DNA from: Methanothrix soehngenii GP6
GTDB lineage: Archaea > Halobacteriota > Methanosarcinia > Methanotrichales > Methanotrichaceae
Assembly (NCBI RefSeq): GCF_000204415.1
Contig: NC_015416.1
Span: 2,728,001-2,792,000, forward strand
DNA: 64,000 nt
Reading direction: 5' to 3'
Made by a program: the position numbers and the translations under genes. Positions 9,504 through 17,805 of the stretch are shown one piece after another; position 1 is the stretch's first letter; every line of letters begins with the position of its first letter. Under the pieces are notes generated by a model. That model had not been told where the DNA came from. It was given only the letters and a program-made list of their open reading frames with translations, and made no database searches.

Positions 9504-9677
9504 ATGGCTTCGTCAGTTGAAATCATAAAGAACAAAAGTTCCCGAAAGCTTGATGCCTTCATAGACTCCTTGACCGACAAAGAGATTGATGAGTTGAACG
9601 CCGATGAAGGCGGTGATGAAGAGCCTATGCCTTTTGAGGAGTTTTGCAGGAAAGCAGGCATTAAACTTCAAAAATAA
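9504..9677 (+). CDS. Small acidic protein, possible antitoxin
   Basis: A 57-residue frame starting MASSVEIIKN and ending AGIKLQK. It begins 11 bases after the RelE-like fragment. The protein has a basic N-terminal helix and a strongly acidic middle (EIDELNADEGGDEEP), as in the disordered toxin-wrapping tails of type II antitoxins. No DNA-binding fold is certain. Function is inferred from position only. Confidence 0.4.
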   Translation: MASSVEIIKNKSSRKLDAFIDSLTDKEIDELNADEGGDEEPMPFEEFCRKAGIKLQK

Positions 9678-9726
9678 TTAAGATAGCCCTAGAGCCAGGA
9701 GTGAACCCCTGATAGTAGACAGGTAG

Positions 9727-9812
9727 TTAAGCAACAGTATTTAAAGCAACCTCCAATTCGAACTGATCCGGAGACATGTAATGTTGATCACGTACTCCCT
9801 TTATCCCCGATG
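9727..9812 (-). pseudogene. Possible transposase C-terminal remnant (IS3/integrase-core-like)
   Basis: On the minus strand a short frame ends with YMSPDQFELEVALNTVA and a stop at 9727-9729. The SPDQFE stretch resembles the C-terminal end of integrase-core transposases (IS3 group), which commonly end with a Y-x-SP-x-x-FE motif. Nothing upstream continues the domain. A short relic only, weakly supported. Confidence 0.3.
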
Positions 9813-9842
9813 CAAGGCGGATTTTTTTAAATAAAATCTGGG

Positions 9843-9859
9843 GGGGTGTCAGACACCCC
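9843..9859 (-). terminator. Hairpin downstream of the interrupted LamG-like gene
   Basis: GGGGTGTC and GACACCCC form a compact perfect palindrome. On the minus strand it is followed by a T-rich run (ATTTTATTT). It lies about 45 bases after the stop of the minus-strand gene split by the IS, the right place for a transcription terminator. Confidence 0.45.
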
Positions 9860-9903
9860 ATCCAAGATAGGTTTGGGTCTGTTTATGGATGGCTGCCAAT
9901 TCC

Positions 9904-10074
9904 TCAAGGGGCATCGCCCATCTCGACACAGAGGACATGGGGATCCGCCGTAGAGCGCTTGTACCAGAGCCTCGCCTGACTGAGTCCCACCTCCTTCAGC
10001 ATGGAGTTCAGCTCCTCCGGTGCCACCGGCTTCAGCGTTCCGGCGCTGACGTCGAAGAGGTAGCTTGTCCCTCC
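9904..10074 (-). pseudogene. 3' part of the IS-interrupted secreted LamG-like gene
   Basis: The final 56 codons plus stop of the gene whose 5' part lies at 11788-13065. Reading on the minus strand from the insertion point gives GGTSYLFDVSAGTLKPV and so on to MGDAP and a TGA. The frame matches: both sides use the same codon phase around the duplicated CTTCAG, which encodes Leu-Lys. Excising the element and one duplicate gives an uninterrupted 482-residue protein. This 3' fragment has no start of its own and is presumably not made. Confidence 0.8.
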
Positions 10075-10080
10075 CTTCAG

Positions 10081-11787
10081 CCCACATCCCGCAGGTGGCA
10101 TTTCTTTTATGAAACATTTTTATGTTGACATGATCTTTTAAGTGGAAAAGGGATATGAAGGGGCTTGAAATGAAATTATCAACGCTATCGCTTGACCACT
10201 TAGGTTTAGTTGCCGCGATATTCGATGCTTTGGGAATTTCAGAGGTGATTGATGAATCGATTCCTAAGACTCGTAACTGCAAACTGAGCCATTCTGCGAT
10301 AATAAAAGCAATGGTGATCAACGGATTGGGTTTCGCGGAACGCAGACTGTATATATTTCCCAGCTACTTTGAAAATTTAGCGCTAGAACGTCTTTTTAAT
10401 CCTGGTGTTGTCCCAGAAGATTTTAACGAGGATGTTGTCGGCAGAACCCTCGACCGGATCAATAAATTTGGCTCGACGGCTCTTTTCAATAATATAGCCA
10501 TGAAATGCATGCAACAGCTCGCTTTTGGCACTAATATCTACCATGTTGATACCACGAGTTTTGGTGTTCATGGCGATTACGAAGGACTGGACTGCAATCC
10601 TGCTATGGAGATAACTCTTGGTCATCCTAAAGACGGTCGCTGGGATCTAAAACAGTTCATTGTGAGCATGGTGACCAATCAATGCGGTATTCCTCTCTTT
10701 GTCCAGGCCCATTCAGGAAATAAATCGGATAAGAAAACTCTTATTGAGACGATTCAGATGTTCAAGTCTAATCTGGACTTCTCCGGAAAGAACTACTTTG
10801 CGGCAGATAGCGCCCTCTTCAGTTCCGAGAATATTCGTCTTCTTGGCGATAGCACTCTATGGATAACTCGCGTTCCAACAACCGTTCGTGAGGTTAAAGA
10901 TCTTCAGAGACTAGATCTAGAGATGAAAACATGCTCTGATGATCGATATAGTATCTTTGAGACGGAAATTAACTATGGTGGAATAGATCAGAAGTGGGTT
11001 GTGGTCGATTCCAGAGAAATGCATGCTAGTAAGGCAAAGACTTTCGATAGACGGATCGGCAAAGAGTTCACTGAAGCGCGAAAATCGCTTAAGAAACTGG
11101 GATATATAGTTTTTGCGTGTGAAGCTGATGCCAGAAAGGCTGCAGATCGATGGATATCGGAAAATCCTCATTTCACACTAACTGGCTTAAGTATATGTGA
11201 AATCTCCAAACGCATCGACTCAAAGAGAGGCCGTCCAAAGAAGGATGAGCAGCTTGAGAAAGGCTATCTCATTGAAGGAGAAGTTCAGCGAAATGAGGCA
11301 ACGATCGCTAACGAGAGATCTAGACTTGGCAGATTCGTCCTGGCGAGTAACGATAAGACTCTCGAGGGGGAATTGATGCTTCAATATTACAAAGGCCAAA
11401 ACGCTGTCGAGAAAGGCTTTCGATTCCTAAAAGACAAAAGCTTCCGAGTGGCAGAAGTCTATCTCAAGAAAGAGGAAAGGATCGAAGCTCTATCCATGAT
11501 AATGGTTCTATCTCTGTTGATCTATTCGATTGCAGAATGGATGATTCGGAAGAGGCTGAAAGAATCAGGAGAAACTGTGTTAAACCAGCTAGGGAAACCC
11601 ACGCAATGTCCTACGTTGAAATGGATATTCCAAAAGTTCAGGAATATAAATGAGGCAATTATTGAACTGAAGGGATCGGTTCATCGAGAGGTCATTAATC
11701 TAAATGAAGAACAAATTAAAATTATCAAGTTGTTCGGCCTAGGATGTGAAAAATGCTATATCGGATGAGAGACATGCGGGATGTGGG
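10081..11787 (+). mobile_element. IS1634-type insertion sequence, 1707 bp
   Basis: The element is bounded by inverted ends: CCCACATCCCGCAGGT at 10081 and its near complement ending GCGGGATGTGGG at 11787. It is flanked by a 6-bp direct repeat CTTCAG (10075-10080 and 11788-11793), the target-site duplication. It carries one intact transposase. IS1634 members make 5-6-bp or somewhat longer duplications and have one DDE transposase. Ends and duplication are clean, so insertion is recent. It interrupts a minus-strand secreted protein gene. Confidence 0.88.
10155..11768 (+). CDS. IS1634-family DDE transposase
   Basis: A 537-residue transposase. The N-terminal ~100 residues resemble the DUF4277 region found in IS1634 proteins. 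Candidate catalytic residues are the Asp in YHVDTTSFG, the Asp in FAADSALFS, and the Glu in the C-terminal motif YYKGQNAVEKGFRFLKD, which is the IS4-superfamily Y-(2)-R/K-(3)-E-(6)-K signature. The C-terminal 60 residues sit close to the right terminal repeat. Start is ATG at 10155, or 10170 after an AAGGGG site. No frameshift is seen, so the element is probably active. Confidence 0.88.
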   Translation: MKGLEMKLSTLSLDHLGLVAAIFDALGISEVIDESIPKTRNCKLSHSAIIKAMVINGLGFAERRLYIFPSYFENLALERLFNPGVVPEDFNEDVVGRTLDRINKFGSTALFNNIAMKCMQQLAFGTNIYHVDTTSFGVHGDYEGLDCNPAMEITLGHPKDGRWDLKQFIVSMVTNQCGIPLFVQAHSGNKSDKKTLIETIQMFKSNLDFSGKNYFAADSALFSSENIRLLGDSTLWITRVPTTVREVKDLQRLDLEMKTCSDDRYSIFETEINYGGIDQKWVVVDSREMHASKAKTFDRRIGKEFTEARKSLKKLGYIVFACEADARKAADRWISENPHFTLTGLSICEISKRIDSKRGRPKKDEQLEKGYLIEGEVQRNEATIANERSRLGRFVLASNDKTLEGELMLQYYKGQNAVEKGFRFLKDKSFRVAEVYLKKEERIEALSMIMVLSLLIYSIAEWMIRKRLKESGETVLNQLGKPTQCPTLKWIFQKFRNINEAIIELKGSVHREVINLNEEQIKIIKLFGLGCEKCYIG

Positions 11788-13065
11788 CTTCAGGGTAAAC
11801 GGTCCATAGGCCTTCCAATCGTCGGATACCCCGATGTATCCGGAGACTCTCTTTCCGCTCCAGATTATGTATCTCCCGGGGTCTAAGAGGCATCCTGCTG
11901 TGTTCCTATCAGTGGAGCTGGCCCCGAGATCGGTATAATCGACCGCCGGCCAGGGTAGAAGGTCGAGGCTCTGGCATGGTGCACCCTCCCTGCAATCGAA
12001 GTCGGCACACTTCGGCCTTCCTTCAACGAGCCCCACCTCTTCCGACCTGTCGAAGTCCCCATCAGATAAGGATCTCTGATCATCCCATATTACTACGCTT
12101 CCTATCAGCCCATGAGTGTCAGATCTCCAAGAGTCTGTTCCGATGAGGACCGTCGCATAATTCGGGTTTGGAAGCCCGCCAGTGTGGGGATTAGTTCCCT
12201 TCAGGATCCCATCGACCCAGATCTCCACCCCCCGGGGCCCCCAGGTCCCCATGACATGTCGCCATTCTCCGATAAGATCTTCTGGAGGTATGCCGCTATC
12301 TGCCACCTTCCATCCGCCAGCCCATATCATGAAGACCAGGTTTTTGGAGTACCTGCTGTGCGTACCCAGGTAGAATCCGTCATCATAGCTTCCGCCGTAC
12401 TCCCTCCCTGACGCCGCTAGGACGAAGTCCTTAGGGGCCGACTCAAGTCTGACCCACATCTCTATAGACCCTTGCTTGAGGTCCCTCGTCGGGTTCTGGT
12501 GGACGTTCCCTACCCTCACATAATCTCCGCTCCCGTCCAGCTTCAGGGCAGGAGCGTATCCCTCTTCTGCGACGATGGATACGTTACCAAATAATTCTCC
12601 GGGATGCTGTCCGGTCGCATCGTCGGCATCCCCATCGAAGTAGTAAAGGGCAACGACGGTTTCTTCGATCTCTCCGTTTGCGGCGGGGGAAGCCTCCCTC
12701 CGCACCACAGAGAAGGTGTTGCTCCGGGCGATCTCTTCATAACTGCTGCTTCCGGCCCAGTTCTCAAACATCCTGAACTCGTACTCCCCCAATTCCTGGG
12801 GGGCGGCAAAAGTCAAAGTCCCGCTCTTTTCGCCTCGCAGGTAGCTCCACTCCCCGTATCTTTCATTCGCTGCGTCTATCCTGTAGATGGCGATCCAATC
12901 GGTGTCGAATCCTGGTGCGCCAGAGTAGACGACGGTTATCTTATCTGCAGGGTTTACTGCAGATGGCGAAGCAGAAAGGGTCGGCAGCTGGCCGGAACCG
13001 AGGCTGATAACTGCAAAGAACAATAAGACCATAGTGCCAGCGCATAAAATCCGTCTTATTTTCAA
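11788..13065 (-). pseudogene. 5' part of secreted LamG/ConA-like domain protein, cut by IS
   Basis: TTG start at 13065, chosen because a strong GAGGTGG site lies 6-7 bases upstream. A signal peptide (basic KIRR, then LCAGTMVLLFFAVISLG) is followed by an immunoglobulin-like beta region (about 30-125) and a LamG/concanavalin-like domain (about 135-330) with YYFDGDADDATG, LKLDGSGDYVRV and IEMWVRLE. The C-terminal region has DFDCREGAPC and SGKRVSGYIGVS. Probably extracellular carbohydrate or cell-surface binding. After residue 426 the frame runs into the IS and would end with about 20 foreign residues. The true C-terminus lies beyond the element at 9904-10074. The original product was 482 residues. 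Confidence 0.85.
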
Positions 13066-13076
13066 TTTAAGCCACC

Positions 13077-13271
13077 TCAGGATGAATAAGACGCTAAACT
13101 ATGAACATCTTTTGGTATCATATCATTTTTGGGTAGTCCACCTTGGCAGGCTCTTTCTGCTGGAATAGGGACTGTCCTGGCTATGGCAAAGTAGATCACG
13201 GCAACATCGTTCGATACGGCCGGATCGACAAGGCACTCAGCACTTGAAATGCATACTACTGTCGCAGGCAT
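13077..13271 (-). CDS. Small unrecognised ORF upstream of the LamG-like gene
   Basis: 64 codons from an ATG at 13271, ending with a TGA that overlaps the ribosome site of the LamG-like gene, so the two could be coupled. The product (starting MPATVVCISS) has three cysteines and a hydrophobic VAVIYFAIA segment. No family recognised. The arrangement is suggestive but the frame could be chance. The stretch 13272-13641 beyond it holds no gene, only AT-rich DNA and a fragment of a TTTGTGCCTTTGCGCC-type dispersed motif. Confidence 0.25.
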   Translation of the reverse strand: MPATVVCISSAECLVDPAVSNDVAVIYFAIARTVPIPAERACQGGLPKNDMIPKDVHSLASYSS

Positions 13272-13641
13272 CGTTCTCTAAAATATAGAAGTGATGAGGG
13301 AATAATACGGCAATCGATTCCTATACTAATTGTTCTTTCGCTGGGATCTTTTATATAATTGCTATAATCTTCAGCCATACTGTCTTGCCCCGCTTGTTCG
13401 ATTGATAGATTATATGAAAGAACTTTCGGATGGTTATTTGGTATATGATAAAAAAATATGAATTATTCACACGAAGCGAAACAGGACAGGTACGAAATAT
13501 TTTCGGGACTACACAAAATTTTCCCTTCATCACAATATAATCGCTCTGCTCTAAAATGCGTGGCTAACGTACTGTAGAAAATTTTCCTTTGTGCCTTTGC
13601 GCCTTTGTGGTGAGGCCTACGAATCCCGATTTCACCATACT

Positions 13642-14826
13642 TCAGCCCAAAGCATAGCGCAGCAGTCCGGCCAGCTTCAAGCCATCCCAGTCCAAATGAA
13701 AGAGCATCTTGATCATCAGACTGCTGGGCCGGTCGATATCCCCATGCTCTTCTATGGTTTTGATGAGCGCGGGCCTTCCGGCCAGGTAATTCACCAGCTC
13801 GTCGCATTCTTTTGCGCTCATTCGATTCAGCATCCGGTTTGCCCTCATGCCGATCTCAAGCTCCCGGCCCAGATTGGCCCGCCAGATCCGGTCGTACTCC
13901 TGCAGCCTCTGGGCAGAGCCGTCGCCTTCCATTGCAGCAGCTGCAGCCACGCCACCTGCGATTTTGGCCGCCACCAGTCCGGGATAGATCCCTCCTCCTG
14001 AGGTGGGCTTGACCTGGCCGGCAGCATCGCCCACCACCAGTAGGCCCTGGGCGACGGTCACCGGGGGCGGGCCCAGCGGCAGGCCGCCTACGTTTATCGT
14101 TGTTGCCGATCCAAGGATCCTCTTCCTTATCACCTCCTGCCCGAGAAATCTCTTCAAATGCTCGCATCCCCTCTCTCTGGCGCACAGGCCGATGCGGGCG
14201 GTCTCTTCTCCCGTGGGTATCACCCAGGCGAAGAGGCCTGGTGCCGCTCCAAGGTGCACCTCAACCGATTCGGGATCCTCTACTGCAAACGGGAGCTCCA
14301 GCTGTGCTCCGGACAAAACCAACTCCGGCGGCATGATCCCCGCCTGCCGGGCCAGCCTGCCCCTGACTCCTTCTGCGCTGATGACAATCGATGCCCTTAT
14401 CTCATCTCCTCCCCCAATGGAGAGAACGCTCTCTTCCCCCTCCCGTCTTATTCTTCTGACCGGCGAGCAGAGCCTCATCTCCACCCCCTCATGCAGGGCC
14501 TCGCAGGCTGCTGCCCGGTCAAAGAGCCTCCTGTCCACTACGCTTGCCCTTGGATCCTGGGCTTTGAAGTCCAATCGATTCCCGCCAGGGGAATAGATCG
14601 CTGCCCCTTTCATCCTCCTCAGGACAAAGGAGCTGCCCGGCAGCTCCGACTCCGCCAGAGCGCCCAGGCCCAGGAGGCCGGCGCATTCCACCGGCCAGCC
14701 CACCGCTGGATGCTCCTCCAGAATGACCGCATTAGCTCCCGATTTGGCGGCATACTTGGCGGCCATGGAGCCTGCCGGGCCGGCGCCGATGACAGCTACA
14801 TCAAAGCGTTCTTTCAGGATAGACAT
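13642..14826 (-). CDS. Geranylgeranyl reductase family flavoprotein
   Basis: 394 residues from ATG 14826 (MSILKERFD). A longer frame from 14853 exists, but it would lie deep in the upstream gene. FAD-binding Rossmann motif GAGPAGSMAAK is near residue 15, and the second dinucleotide motif VVGDAAGQVKPTSGGGIYPG near 275, as in digeranylgeranylglycerophospholipid reductases. These enzymes saturate archaeal membrane lipid or quinone isoprenoid chains. A second member, with its own ferredoxin, lies at 47911-49086, so this copy may act on another isoprenoid substrate. It overlaps the upstream minus-strand gene by 13 bases, suggesting one transcript. Confidence 0.85.
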   Translation of the reverse strand: MSILKERFDVAVIGAGPAGSMAAKYAAKSGANAVILEEHPAVGWPVECAGLLGLGALAESELPGSSFVLRRMKGAAIYSPGGNRLDFKAQDPRASVVDRRLFDRAAACEALHEGVEMRLCSPVRRIRREGEESVLSIGGGDEIRASIVISAEGVRGRLARQAGIMPPELVLSGAQLELPFAVEDPESVEVHLGAAPGLFAWVIPTGEETARIGLCARERGCEHLKRFLGQEVIRKRILGSATTINVGGLPLGPPPVTVAQGLLVVGDAAGQVKPTSGGGIYPGLVAAKIAGGVAAAAAMEGDGSAQRLQEYDRIWRANLGRELEIGMRANRMLNRMSAKECDELVNYLAGRPALIKTIEEHGDIDRPSSLMIKMLFHLDWDGLKLAGLLRYALG

Positions 14827-15215
14827 CTCTCCAGGTATTCTACCAGATCGCATATCGTCTCGATCTTTTCATCGATCTGAGTGCCATCGGAGATGCGGTC
14901 GTACACCAGATCCCAGCAGGAATAGTTCCTCAGCCTGAGAACGGGCTCTCCTTTTGGCGTCCAGGCCATTTCAATCTCATAGCGCATCCACTGGCCGTTC
15001 TCTCGTCTGACCTCAAAGCTTGGACAGTCTCCGACGGCGCCGCCGGAAAAGGCTATTCTTCCGCCATCCACTTCCTCATCGATCTGTGCATTGATGAACA
15101 GCCTTATCCAGCGTATATATTTCGAGTAACGGTAAGCCCCCTCCGAGAGACTGACAGGACCCTCCCAGCCGGGGATCTCTCTCATGTTCTCCAGATTCCA
15201 TTCCTCCAAATTCAC
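14814..15215 (-). CDS. Conserved-looking protein of unknown function
   Basis: 133 residues from a GTG start. Composition is soluble and mixed alpha/beta, tryptophan-rich (W6, W18, W36 and later WMRYEIEMAW), ending DLVEYLERC. No family is recognised. It overlaps the geranylgeranyl-reductase-like gene downstream, so a linked role is possible. An in-frame ATG 10 codons later is an alternative start. Confidence 0.6.
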   Translation of the reverse strand: MNLEEWNLENMREIPGWEGPVSLSEGAYRYSKYIRWIRLFINAQIDEEVDGGRIAFSGGAVGDCPSFEVRRENGQWMRYEIEMAWTPKGEPVLRLRNYSCWDLVYDRISDGTQIDEKIETICDLVEYLERCLS

Positions 15216-15315
15216 ATTATCCAGATTGTGCCGAGAGCATATGCCTCTTGCGGGTGGCTAAAAAAATGGCCCAAGGTGCAAAAGATTTTGTACAATCCAG
15301 GGTTAATAATACTCT

Positions 15316-16167
15316 ATGGCCGAGGTAGTGCAGCTGGTCGAAAAGACCGCAGGAAAGGAGGAAGATGGGGCAGAGGACGAGGAGCCAATCCCCTCTGCGC
15401 CTCCCAGAACCATATGGTCAGGCAGCCTGCGAATAGGTCTGGTCAACATTCCGGTCAAAGCCGTCTCCATGATCAGGAACACCCGCATAAGCTTTCGCAT
15501 GCTTCACAAAGCCTGCAAGACCCCCATATCCTTCAAGCGCTACTGCCAGGAGGGGGAGGAGGTCATGCTCGCGGACATCGTCTATGGTTATCCTCTGGGA
15601 AATGAGAAGTATGTGGTTTTAGAGAAAAAGGAGATAGATAAAGCGAAGCCCGAGTCCAGGAGCACCATAGCCCTCGACCGCTTCGTCAGCTTCTTTGAGG
15701 TTGATCCTCATTACTTTGAGAAGACCTATCTGCTCCTGCCCGACCGCTCAGAGGAGGCCTATTCTCTCTTGAGGGCGGTGATGGAAAAGACGGGCAAAGC
15801 GGCCATCGGCAGGATAACCATGCACTCCAGGGAGAGGCCGGTCATTGTCCACTACTACCGGCAGGCAATCGCGGCCACCACCATGAGGTATCCTGATGAG
15901 ATACGGGACCCGTCGGGGTATAGCGTACTCAAAGAGCTTCCCGAGCCATCGGAAAAGGAGATGGTGCTGGGATTTGAGATCGTTCGAGGCCTGACAGGAG
16001 AGCTGGATTACAGCGCTTATGAGGATGAGTACAAGAAGAGAATCGAGGCCCTGGTGAGGTCCAAGATGGAGGGTATCGTGAGCGTGCCGGAGAGGAAGAA
16101 GAAGGAGAAGCCCCCTGCCAAGAGCCTGATGGAGGCCCTGCGGGCGACGGCAGATTCGCTGAAATGA
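15316..16167 (+). CDS. ku: Ku protein, DNA end-binding (prokaryotic NHEJ)
   Basis: 283 residues. After an acidic low-complexity N-terminus (about 1-28), the Ku core starts at RTIWSGSLRIGLVNIPVKAV and includes the bacterial-type RMLHKACKTPISFKRYC and SFFEVDPHYFEKTYLL. The C-terminal tail is basic (RKKKEKPPAKS), as in bacterial Ku, where it helps recruit the ligase. Ku rings hold broken DNA ends. The stop overlaps the ligase start (ATGA), so the pair is a two-gene operon. Ku is rare in archaea; the GC-rich composition matches the host, so any transfer is not recent. Confidence 0.92.
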   Translation: MAEVVQLVEKTAGKEEDGAEDEEPIPSAPPRTIWSGSLRIGLVNIPVKAVSMIRNTRISFRMLHKACKTPISFKRYCQEGEEVMLADIVYGYPLGNEKYVVLEKKEIDKAKPESRSTIALDRFVSFFEVDPHYFEKTYLLLPDRSEEAYSLLRAVMEKTGKAAIGRITMHSRERPVIVHYYRQAIAATTMRYPDEIRDPSGYSVLKELPEPSEKEMVLGFEIVRGLTGELDYSAYEDEYKKRIEALVRSKMEGIVSVPERKKKEKPPAKSLMEALRATADSLK

Positions 16168-17111
16168 ATCCCATCAAGCCGATGCTGGCTGTATCCGGCC
16201 AGCCCTTCAGCAGAGAGGGGTGGATCTTCGAGCCGAAGATAGACGGGACCCGCTGCATAGCCTCGGCCCAAAAAAGGGTCCTGCTCTCCAACCGAAGGCT
16301 GGCGGATATCACCTATCGCTACCCTGAGCTGGCCAGTGCCCTGGGCAGCCTGCAGGGCGAGTGCGTCCTGGACGGCGAGATCACCGTCTTCAAGAAGGGC
16401 ATTCCCAATTTCCGTTCTCTAGCGGAGCGGGACCATCAGAACGATCCGATCAGGATAGACTACCTCTCCCGCGCCATGCCGGCCAGCTATGTGGTGTTCG
16501 ATATCCTCAGTCTTGATAAAGAGAGCCTGATACACCTTCCCCTCAAAGAGAGAAAGAGGATATTGTTCAGGGAATTGGAGGCGGACCTGAAGGATAGCGA
16601 GACCGTGACCCTCATCGACTCATTTCCCGAGAAAGGGGAGGATTATTTTCAGGCAGCTTTGAAGATGGGGATTGAGGGAGTGGTCGGCAAGAGGCTGGAG
16701 TCGCTCTATCTTCCCGGCATCCGGAGCCAGGACTGGGTGAAGATCAAAAAGAGCCTTAAGCTGGATTTGGTTGTGGGCGGCTATATTCCAGGCAAAGGAG
16801 ATCGAACGCCTTATTTTGGCGGACTGCTCCTCGGCGCCTACAGCCAGGGCGAGCTGGTGTACATCAGCAGAGTGGGGTCGGGCTTCACAGACGAGGAGCT
16901 GCAGGATATCACCGGCCGCTTTTCGCCCAGGGAAAAGCCTCCGTTCTCCAATCCGCCAGCAACTGCGGGAGTGGTATGGATCGAGCCGAAGATGGTGGTG
17001 CAGGTCACCGCACTGGAGAGGACACATGACGGCGGCCTGAGAGCTCCGGTATTCTTGCGGATGAGGGATGACAAGGAGCCGGAGGAGTGCACACTGGATC
17101 AGCTCGGATAG
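16164..17111 (+). CDS. ATP-dependent DNA ligase, LigD-type ligase domain
   Basis: 315 residues, the size of a stand-alone LigD ligase domain. The nucleotidyl-lysine motif I is EPKIDGTR (Lys about 25), with later motifs GECVLDGEI (III), ASYVVFDIL (IIIa), GIEGVVGKR (IV) and DWVKIKK (V). The C-terminal OB fold follows (GGYIPGKGDR to HDGGLRAPVFLRMRDD). It seals ends held by Ku. The polymerase and phosphoesterase partners found in full LigD or in Methanocella-type gene sets are not in this window. Confidence 0.9.
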   Translation: MNPIKPMLAVSGQPFSREGWIFEPKIDGTRCIASAQKRVLLSNRRLADITYRYPELASALGSLQGECVLDGEITVFKKGIPNFRSLAERDHQNDPIRIDYLSRAMPASYVVFDILSLDKESLIHLPLKERKRILFRELEADLKDSETVTLIDSFPEKGEDYFQAALKMGIEGVVGKRLESLYLPGIRSQDWVKIKKSLKLDLVVGGYIPGKGDRTPYFGGLLLGAYSQGELVYISRVGSGFTDEELQDITGRFSPREKPPFSNPPATAGVVWIEPKMVVQVTALERTHDGGLRAPVFLRMRDDKEPEECTLDQLG

Positions 17112-17184
17112 CGAAAGAATGCAGGGGAGGGGTTTGGTTTCATATCCTTGTTTTCGGTGGTTACTTCGTTGTTTAGCAGGGGTT

Positions 17185-17452
17185 AACTTGAATCGCAAAA
17201 AATCTATATCTTTTCGCCTCGGTGATGAACCGCTATGCTCTGACCCAACCACAGAGAAACAGAGACTATAACCGCTGCCGTACCTCATCCAAATGATTCA
17301 GCGAAGAGCCATAAACCACAAAGCACACAAAGCACACAAAGACCGCACCAAAGGATTATTGGGCTATCAAGAACAGGATTAACCTTTGCGAGGCCTTTGT
17401 GATCTTTGTGCTCTATATGGCTAAAATCCGTTGTCTGTAATCCAATCAAACC
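17185..17452 (+). repeat. Dispersed non-coding repeat, copy 1
   Basis: About 268 bp running from AACTTGAATCGC to CCAATCAAACC. It matches, at roughly 90 percent by eye, the inverted stretch 43378-43642. Internal features include short direct motifs (CACAAAGCACACAAAGC, ACCACAGAG). No coding frame. The whole 17112-17630 gap between the ligase gene and the CRISPR array is made of this family. Confidence 0.8.
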
Positions 17453-17476
17453 GATCTGCGACGAGTATAAACCAGG

Positions 17477-17625
17477 CTACTCGCTATTTAGCATGGGTGA
17501 ACTTGAATCGCAAATTATCTGTATCCTTTTGTACCTGGGTGAACCGCGATCCTGACCCAACCACAGAGGCGCAGAGGAACAGAGGCTATATTCTCTGCCG
17601 TACCTCACACATATAATTCAACGAA
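17477..17625 (+). repeat. Dispersed non-coding repeat, partial copy 2
   Basis: A shorter copy of the same family (TCGCTATTTAGCATGGGTGAACTTGAATCGC to CCGTACCTCACAC). It resembles the left part of copy 1 and the inverted copy at 54353-54502. Its end merges into the degenerate terminal CRISPR repeat. Confidence 0.75.
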
Positions 17626-17767
17626 GGCTTTTCTCGTGGAACTTGCTCTTGATGTGCCAACAACGATACCAAAGCCCGGATGACAGAGCGTTTCAATCCT
17701 TGTTTTCGTGGAACTTGCTCTTGATGTTCACATACTTAGACTTCATTGCGTATCCTCTCCATGTTTC
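17618..17767 (-). CRISPR. CRISPR array, trailer segment (degenerate repeat, one full repeat, 5 bases of another)
   Basis: The oldest end of the array. A degenerate repeat ends at 17654 (only its last ~24 bases match), then a 35-nt spacer, a full 37-bp repeat at 17690-17726, a 36-nt spacer, and GTTTC (17763-17767) where IS110 copy 1 begins. On the plus strand the repeat starts GTTTCAATCCTTG and ends TTGCTCTTGATG. On the transcribed minus strand it ends GGATTGAAAC, the handle expected for type I-B crRNAs. The degenerate repeat marks the trailer, so the leader is at the other end. Confidence 0.92.
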
Positions 17768-17805
17768 CCATGGAAAACCAAAAAAAATCAAATGCAAGAG
17801 GCTAG

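Noticed and set aside
9827-10321. 164-codon minus-strand frame spanning the left IS end
   Set aside because: It crosses the IS boundary in a different frame from the LamG-like gene and overlaps the transposase start; the in-frame remnant at 9904-10074 explains the coding signal.
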